This document shows positions 58,555-64,000 of a DNA stretch of 64,000 bases, piece by piece. The first letter of the stretch is position 1, and the number at the start of each line of letters is the position of its first letter. A program made the translations under genes and the position numbers. The DNA is from Enterococcus gilvus ATCC BAA-350. Lineage in GTDB: Bacteria > Bacillota > Bacilli > Lactobacillales > Enterococcaceae. The notes under the pieces are model-generated. The model did no database searches, had not been told where the DNA came from, and worked only from the letters and a program-made list of their open reading frames with translations. The stretch spans positions 62,001 to 126,000 of the forward strand of contig NZ_ASWH01000002.1 in assembly GCF_000407545.1 (NCBI RefSeq), in the 5' to 3' direction.

Positions 58555-59796
58555 ATGGCAGCAGAAATTATTATGCCTAAATTAGGGTTAACGATGACTG
58601 AAGGAACAGTTGATACGTGGCTAAAAAATGAAGGAGATGCTATCACTAAGGGAGAAGTTGTCTGTACGATCAGTTCTGAAAAGCTGACGCATGATGTGGA
58701 AGCAACAGAATCAGGCAAACTGATTCAGATACTTGTACAGGCTGGTGAAGATGCGCCTTGTCAGGCGCCGATCGGATTAATCGGAGCTGAAGGAGAAGAT
58801 GTGACTGATACAGAAGAAAAATTGGATACTCAAGACAAAGAAGGAAAAAACGACGAAATAAATGAACAATCGTCGGCGGAAAAAGAACGCCAAAAAGATA
58901 CATCCCTCCAGACAGATGCTGTAAAGAAAGAAGGCGCTCGTTTCTTTATCACGCCATTAGCAAGAAAAATTGCTGAAGAAAAAGGGGTTGACTATACGCA
59001 AATCAATGGGACTGGAGGAAACGGACGGATTACTCGAAGAGATGTCGAAATGTACGTACCTGTTCTAGAAACACCAACAATGTCCACGACGCAACCACAG
59101 ACAGAAGTAGCAAAGGGATTGTCTGGTATGCGTAAAACAATTGCGCAGCGAATGATGACAAGTCTTCACACAACTGCTCAAGTAACGATTCAACAAAAAG
59201 CGGATATTACACATTTGCTTGATTTTATCACTGAGTTGAAAATGAAAGCAGATATACCCCTTGTTGATGGACAAACAAGTATCACAACTTTATTGGCGAG
59301 AGCTGTTGTTTTAGCCTTAAAAGAATCGCCAAAAATGAATGCTTGGTATGATGGAGAAATCTATAAGGAAGTTTCTGAGATACACTTAGGGATCGCGGTT
59401 GCTTTACCTGAAGGGCTGGTTGTTCCAGTTATTGAAAATGCAGATCATAGGACGTTGACAGATTTAGGAAAAACCATGAATAGTCGTATTCATGATGTTC
59501 GGGCAGGATCACTTGATGGAAGTCATTACAGTGGTTCAACATTTACGATCAGCAACTTAGGAAAAAGTGGTGTAGAGTACTTTACACCAATATTGAATCA
59601 GCCGGAAGTGGGAATATTGGGTGTAGGTACATTAATAAAAGAGTTGGCATTATCGGAAGAAGGGAAAATAATCGAACAGAAGAAACTTCCGTTAAGCCTA
59701 ACTTTTGATCATCAAATCATTGATGGTTCGCCTGCAGCAGAGTTTCTAAGCAAAATCATCTATTATTTAGAACATCCCTACAGCCTTGTATTATAA
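58555..59796 (+). CDS. acoC: Dihydrolipoamide acetyltransferase, E2 of the acetoin dehydrogenase complex
   Basis: A 413-residue E2. One lipoyl domain (1-80, lipoyl-Lys in 'ISSEKLTHDVEATESG'), charged linker, peripheral subunit-binding domain ('ITPLARKIAEEKGVDYTQIN', then 'NGRITRRDVE') and catalytic domain with the HxxxDG motif in 'LTFDHQIIDGSPAAEF'. It transfers the acetyl group to CoA. Last gene of the operon; I see no terminator immediately after it. Confidence 0.92.
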   Translation: MAAEIIMPKLGLTMTEGTVDTWLKNEGDAITKGEVVCTISSEKLTHDVEATESGKLIQILVQAGEDAPCQAPIGLIGAEGEDVTDTEEKLDTQDKEGKNDEINEQSSAEKERQKDTSLQTDAVKKEGARFFITPLARKIAEEKGVDYTQINGTGGNGRITRRDVEMYVPVLETPTMSTTQPQTEVAKGLSGMRKTIAQRMMTSLHTTAQVTIQQKADITHLLDFITELKMKADIPLVDGQTSITTLLARAVVLALKESPKMNAWYDGEIYKEVSEIHLGIAVALPEGLVVPVIENADHRTLTDLGKTMNSRIHDVRAGSLDGSHYSGSTFTISNLGKSGVEYFTPILNQPEVGILGVGTLIKELALSEEGKIIEQKKLPLSLTFDHQIIDGSPAAEFLSKIIYYLEHPYSLVL

Positions 59797-60029
59797 ATTG
59801 GGTGACAACATAGATATCACTATTAAATAAAGTACGATACAAGAAAGAAAGCATCCCATCTGTCTTCAAGGATGCGGACCATGGAATCATTAGTAAACAA
59901 AAGGTAATTCGTCTTCCAAGTAAAGGAATTGACGGATTACTTTTTGTCGTTGTCAAACAAATAGAATTTATCCAAGGAAAGGCATTCAGTTGTTAAGTCA
60001 TATTTGTCAAAATTCCGATTTTCTTCACC
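59797..60029 (+). other. Gap with a startless open frame
   Basis: A 58-codon frame without start (about 59817-59994) encodes 'VIRLPSKGIDGLLFVVVKQI' and ends in TAA. It may be the degraded 3' end of another gene. I cannot assign it. Confidence 0.3.
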
Positions 60030-60497
60030 CTACAAATACCTCTCAACAATCGCCTTGTTCTCAGGCCGTTTTGCCATCTCCAGCGCGGAAATATCATGAA
60101 TGACGGTATCTAATGTGATTTGGTCCATTTGCTCCTCGACTTTTTTTTGTAAGAGGTCGTATTCTTTCGAAAGTGCCGTTTGGATATTGGCACCGACAAC
60201 ACAGTTGGGATTTGTTTTTTCGTCTACTTGGATCAATTTTGTATTTCCTTCAATGCTCCGATAGATTTCAAGAAAGGTGATGCTGCTAGGCTCTTTGGCG
60301 AGTGTCGGGTTGGGTTTTCCTACTTGCGTATGGATCAGCCCCTCTTTTTTTAAGCTGCTCATAATTTTTCTTACGTTCGCAGCGTTGGTCTCTACACTTT
60401 TTGCGATCATTTCACTAGAAAGAAAGTTTGTATCTTTAAAAATCTCGATGTACGCAAGAATATGGATGGTATCACTCATCTGGATCGAGTATTTCAT
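60030..60497 (-). CDS. Rrf2-family transcriptional regulator
   Basis: A 155-residue Rrf2/YwnA-like repressor: winged HTH 'LSSEMIAKSVETNAANVRKI', wing 'KEGLIHTQVGKPNPTLAKEP' and dimerisation helix. A single Cys in 'TNPNCVVGANIQ' could act as a redox sensor. Divergent from the NAD(P)H-dependent oxidoreductase gene with a perfect palindrome between them, the same pair logic as ywnA/ywnB. Confidence 0.88.
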   Translation of the reverse strand: MKYSIQMSDTIHILAYIEIFKDTNFLSSEMIAKSVETNAANVRKIMSSLKKEGLIHTQVGKPNPTLAKEPSSITFLEIYRSIEGNTKLIQVDEKTNPNCVVGANIQTALSKEYDLLQKKVEEQMDQITLDTVIHDISALEMAKRPENKAIVERYL

Positions 60498-60540
60498 TTT
60501 TTTTCAGCTCCTTTGACTGTATTTCTTGACTAATAGTACC

Positions 60541-60562
60541 ACACCTTTTATGATAAAGGTGT
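60541..60562. promoter_or_regulatory. Operator palindrome for the Rrf2 regulator
   Basis: ACACCTTT-TATGAT-AAAGGTGT, perfect 8-bp arms with a 6-bp spacer, midway between the divergent genes. Confidence 0.75.
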
Positions 60563-60613
60563 AAATTGTATTTATACAGCTAGAAAAATTTAACTTTTGA
60601 GGAGTAGATGACG

Positions 60614-61462
60614 ATGAATTATTTAGTAACAGGAGCAACAGGCGGTTTCGGCGGTTATGCGTTGGATTACCTAAGTCAGGCAGTTGCGAAAGAGAATATT
60701 TATGCTCTAGTACGTAGCGAGGAAAAAGGAAAAGCGTTGCGGGACGCAGGCTACAACGTTCGCATCGGGGATTACGCCAATGAACAGTCAATGAATGACG
60801 CCTTGCAAGGAATTGATCGGGTATTGTTTGTTTCAGGAGAACCTGGGAATAGGCAAGAGGAGCATGAAAATGTAGTCAACGCAGCAAAACAGGCAGGGGT
60901 TTCATTTATCGTCTACACTAGTTTTCCTGACGCGGATCATTCAACAAGTTTCTTGTCTCCAGACCATCTCTTTACAGAAAAGGCACTTAAAAATTCAGGC
61001 ATTCAACATACGTTTGTCAGAAACAATTGGTATTTAGAAAATGAATTGCCGTTGATCGAAGGCGCGTTGAAGTCAGGGAAATTTGTCTACATGGCTGCAA
61101 ATGGCAAAACTGGCTGGGCGCTGAAGCGTGAATATGCGGAGGCCGCAGTGAATGTGCTGGTAGGAAACGACTTTCCTGAGATTCTGGAATTATCTCACGC
61201 ACCGATTACGTATGCTGAATTAGCCGAAGCGCTAAAAGAAGCCAGTGGACAATCCTTTGACGTGGTCGCTACGGATGAGGAAGGGTTCGTCGACAACCTC
61301 GTAGAAGCTGGATTTCCTGAATCTGTCGCTGAAGTGTTCGTCGCCATTCAAAAAGATATCGAAGCCAACCAATTAGACGTGGTGTCTAATGATTTCGAAG
61401 ACGTATTAGGCAAGCCTTTGACGGATCGAGTAGCGGCAATAAAAGAATTATTGAACGTGTAA
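60614..61462 (+). CDS. NmrA/QorB-like NAD(P)H:quinone oxidoreductase
   Basis: A 282-residue atypical short-chain reductase. Nucleotide motif 'YLVTGATGGFGGYALDYL', 'ALVRSEEKGKALRDAGYNV' for NADPH choice, and 'GIQHTFVRNNWYLENELPLI' typical of the type 2 quinone reductase group. Likely detoxifies quinones or related electrophiles. Two ATGs lie close together; GGAG is 9 bases before ATG 60614. Controlled from the divergent Rrf2 operator. Confidence 0.85.
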   Translation: MNYLVTGATGGFGGYALDYLSQAVAKENIYALVRSEEKGKALRDAGYNVRIGDYANEQSMNDALQGIDRVLFVSGEPGNRQEEHENVVNAAKQAGVSFIVYTSFPDADHSTSFLSPDHLFTEKALKNSGIQHTFVRNNWYLENELPLIEGALKSGKFVYMAANGKTGWALKREYAEAAVNVLVGNDFPEILELSHAPITYAELAEALKEASGQSFDVVATDEEGFVDNLVEAGFPESVAEVFVAIQKDIEANQLDVVSNDFEDVLGKPLTDRVAAIKELLNV

Positions 61463-61505
61463 AAAACGAACGGTTGTAGGAGAAACCACTCTTAGATTCT
61501 TTAGT

Positions 61506-61545
61506 AAAAAAATAGTCGTTCACTTTGAAGTGAGCGGCTATTTTT
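61506..61545. terminator. Bidirectional terminator
   Basis: AAAAATAGTCGTTCACTT pairs with AAGTGAGCGGCTATTTTT around a 3-nt loop, between convergent genes. Confidence 0.88.
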
Positions 61546-61554
61546 GTTCTTTTA

Positions 61555-62118
61555 TCATGGATTGAATTTCATCAACAATTCGTGCAATGTGCTAGAGAGT
61601 TGCGCCACTGGCATATCTAAACCTGACTGCAGCCATTCTTCTAAAATACCAATAGTCCCCGATACGATAAAGAGCGCTTCTAGCTGTTCATACGCTGAAA
61701 TTTCTGCGTAGCATTCATCTTGTAAAACCTTCTCGTTAAAAATCTCCTTGATTTTATGCAACACATTTCCGTTGACGCCCATTAATAATAGAAACAATTC
61801 TCTTTTTTTATCAATGTAAGCTGTTATTTCATTTGTCAATGCCACTAAGTTTTCTGACAATATGTAGGGAGAGAACTCATCGAAGATTTCCACGAGTTTG
61901 GCGTAGAGGTCTTGTTCAATGCTCTCGTACAGGTCGTAAAGATCATGATAATGCAGATAAAAAGTGCCGCGTCCGATGTTCGCCTTTTCCGATAATTCTG
62001 ATATCGTAATTTTATTGATGCTTTTCTCTTTCAGAATAGCTAAAAACGCACTCTTTATCGCTGTTCGTGTTTTTATCGTTCTGCGATCCACCCGATTCAT
62101 CCTCCGTTTTATGAACAA
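61555..62118 (-). CDS. TetR-family transcriptional regulator
   Basis: A 187-residue repressor: HTH 'ITISELSEKANIGRGTFYLH' followed by 'YHDLYDLYESIEQDL', then an all-helical ligand domain. TTG 62118 lies 5 bases after AAAGGAGG and gives the start 'MFIKRRMNRVDRRTIK'; an internal ATG at 62100 directly abuts another GGAGG. Divergent from the saccharopine-dehydrogenase-like gene, with an operator next to its start. Confidence 0.88.
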   Translation of the reverse strand: MFIKRRMNRVDRRTIKTRTAIKSAFLAILKEKSINKITISELSEKANIGRGTFYLHYHDLYDLYESIEQDLYAKLVEIFDEFSPYILSENLVALTNEITAYIDKKRELFLLLMGVNGNVLHKIKEIFNEKVLQDECYAEISAYEQLEALFIVSGTIGILEEWLQSGLDMPVAQLSSTLHELLMKFNP

Positions 62119-62130
62119 TGACTCCTCCTT

Positions 62131-62148
62131 TGTCCAATAGTGGACAAT
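62131..62148. promoter_or_regulatory. TetR operator-like palindrome
   Basis: TTGTCCA-ATAG-TGGACAA, perfect 7-bp arms, 13 bp upstream of the TetR start. Confidence 0.7.
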
Positions 62149-62333
62149 TCCACAGTAATTGCCGATTGTTCCGTTATTTTAAATTAGTATAATATACATA
62201 TGTCAATTAATCAACGCTTGTTCAAAAAGCAATCTCTTCATTAGGAACGATGTGGATGTTTGGTTTGTTCATGCAAAGAAAAATGACCATTTAGCCGGAG
62301 AAATAAAAAAATGATTCACTTGGAGGTATAGAT

Positions 62334-63398
62334 ATGGATGCAATTCTTGTTATTGGTGGTTATGGTGATGTGGGAAAAGGGGCGGTTGAAGAGCTTCTAA
62401 AAATAACGAAAAACCCCATCGTTATCGGTGGGCGAAGTGAGAAAAAAGGGGCCGCGTTTCTTAGCAAGATAAAAAATCCCCGCGTCACTTTTCAAAAAAT
62501 TGATATTTATGATGAAAGCTCCTATGTAGATACATTAGCCCACATTTCACTTGCGGTGATGTGTTTGGGACCGAAAACTATTGATTTTGCGGCGTATTGT
62601 TTGGAAACAGGGATTCATTATGTGGATATTTCTGCTTCCCATCAGATCATGAGAGCCCTCGGAGATTTGCCTTCTGCGAAGGTCCTCGGCACGGGCGTTT
62701 TGGGGGTAGGGATCTGCCCGGGCTTGTCGACTTTGTTAGTAAAGGAACTCGGGGCGACGATGGACGAAGTGACGCAGACAGACATTTCTCTTTTGTTGGG
62801 GATGGGGGACGCGTATGGCAGGGATGCGCTAGAATGGTTAGTGGATAATTTGGTACATCCTTTTTATTGGACAATCAATGGAACTTTAAAAAAACAAGCG
62901 CCGTTTATTGAAAGGCGGACTATTCCTTTTAAAAAAGAGGGGAAAGCCCAATCAGCGTACGCGTTTAATTTAGCCGATCAGCAGATCGTCACGGATACGA
63001 TGCATCAATCAAATGTCGCAGCATTTCTCAGTTTAGACGATTCATTTATGCTTTCTGCGTTGCACTTTTTGGCGACCATCCGATTCTTTAAGCTTCTGAA
63101 GCATCGCAAATTGTACGACTTTGTGTTGAAAATAGCCGGCAGCAGCGCGCTTTCTTCCAAAAATGCCTCAAGTGCTTTTTCGATCCATGTAAAAATGAAG
63201 GGAAAAAAGGGCCATCAAACAGTCCTGCTAGAAAAGGTTCTCCATGGGAAAAACAGCTCAGAAGACACGGGAAAAATCGCTGCCTACACAGCTTCTAAAG
63301 TGTTGCGGAAGACGAATAAGGCGGGTGTTTATTATTTGAATGAGTTGTTTACTTTACAGGAATTCTCAGAGTATTATGAAAAAGAGAGTCGCAAATAA
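62334..63398 (+). CDS. Saccharopine dehydrogenase-like NAD(P)-binding protein
   Basis: A 354-residue protein with Rossmann motif 'ILVIGGYGDVGKGAVEELL', 'VIGGRSEKKGAAFLSKI' for the cofactor, and 'GIHYVDISASHQIMRAL', all typical of the saccharopine-dehydrogenase-like superfamily. The C-terminal part is not that of lysine-pathway enzymes, so the substrate is unknown; related proteins act on lipids or carotenoid-type compounds. GGAGG precedes the ATG. Probably repressed by the divergent TetR protein. Confidence 0.82.
   Translation: MDAILVIGGYGDVGKGAVEELLKITKNPIVIGGRSEKKGAAFLSKIKNPRVTFQKIDIYDESSYVDTLAHISLAVMCLGPKTIDFAAYCLETGIHYVDISASHQIMRALGDLPSAKVLGTGVLGVGICPGLSTLLVKELGATMDEVTQTDISLLLGMGDAYGRDALEWLVDNLVHPFYWTINGTLKKQAPFIERRTIPFKKEGKAQSAYAFNLADQQIVTDTMHQSNVAAFLSLDDSFMLSALHFLATIRFFKLLKHRKLYDFVLKIAGSSALSSKNASSAFSIHVKMKGKKGHQTVLLEKVLHGKNSSEDTGKIAAYTASKVLRKTNKAGVYYLNELFTLQEFSEYYEKESRK

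Positions 63399-64000
<602 letters not shown>

Overview
The window looks like chromosome of a low-GC Gram-positive of the order Lactobacillales, most probably an Enterococcus. The evidence is an AT-rich sequence, strong GGAGG-type ribosome sites, frequent TTG/GTG starts, a Ser-rich GH73/CHAP autolysin, an Mga-type regulator, InlB-repeat and BspA-type surface protein architecture, a sigma-54-controlled acetoin dehydrogenase operon with a cre site, and several type II toxin-antitoxin loci. I cannot name the species from sequence alone. There are no rRNA or tRNA genes, no CRISPR array and no recognisable transposase or recombinase. The first gene (HdeD-like) and the last (PTS EII) are cut by the window edges.

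Layout. 0-9 kb: an AgrC-like sensor kinase and LytTR regulator divergent from a secreted autolysin, a signal peptidase I, a membrane protein, a long coiled-coil protein and an atypical winged-helix regulator. 9-14.3 kb: a choloylglycine-hydrolase-family enzyme, a tyrosine phosphatase and a large BspA/InlB-repeat surface protein. 14.5-20.2 kb: a LysR regulator divergent from a compact six-gene catabolic operon (CoA transferase, MaoC hydratase, ketopantoate-reductase-like, VOC, type II dehydroquinase, sugar-isomerase-like TIM barrel). 20.4-27 kb: nitrilase, C39-like protein, DUF2142 membrane protein, a polysaccharide flippase and a membrane-tethered XRE regulator. 27-31 kb: a BlaI/M56 repressor-sensor pair with a clear operator, membrane-anchored proteins, and a 40-bp tandem repeat.

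31-37 kb: WYL regulator with an effector-binding protein, a LysM protein with a likely frameshift, hypothetical membrane proteins and a CPBP protein. 37.2-46.8 kb: the most unusual part. Small genes, nearly all on the minus strand, are separated by copies of a ~50-bp repeat lying in one orientation. Most are short membrane proteins; others are two CPBP proteins, an alkyltransferase-like protein, an MTA/SAH-nucleosidase-like enzyme, a deoxyribosyltransferase-like protein and an aminoglycoside-phosphotransferase-fold kinase. Gene fragments, paralogues and a broken mazEF lie among them. I read this as a cassette-like array, perhaps a bank of bacteriocin-immunity genes.

47-53 kb: a higBA module, an antitoxin with a frameshifted toxin, an Mga-type regulator and two near-identical winged-helix regulators left by a segmental duplication; both regulators may start at AUU. 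53-60 kb: acoR and the acetoin dehydrogenase operon. 60-64 kb: Rrf2/quinone-reductase-like pair with operator, TetR/saccharopine-dehydrogenase-like pair with operator, and the 5' end of a beta-glucoside-type PTS gene.
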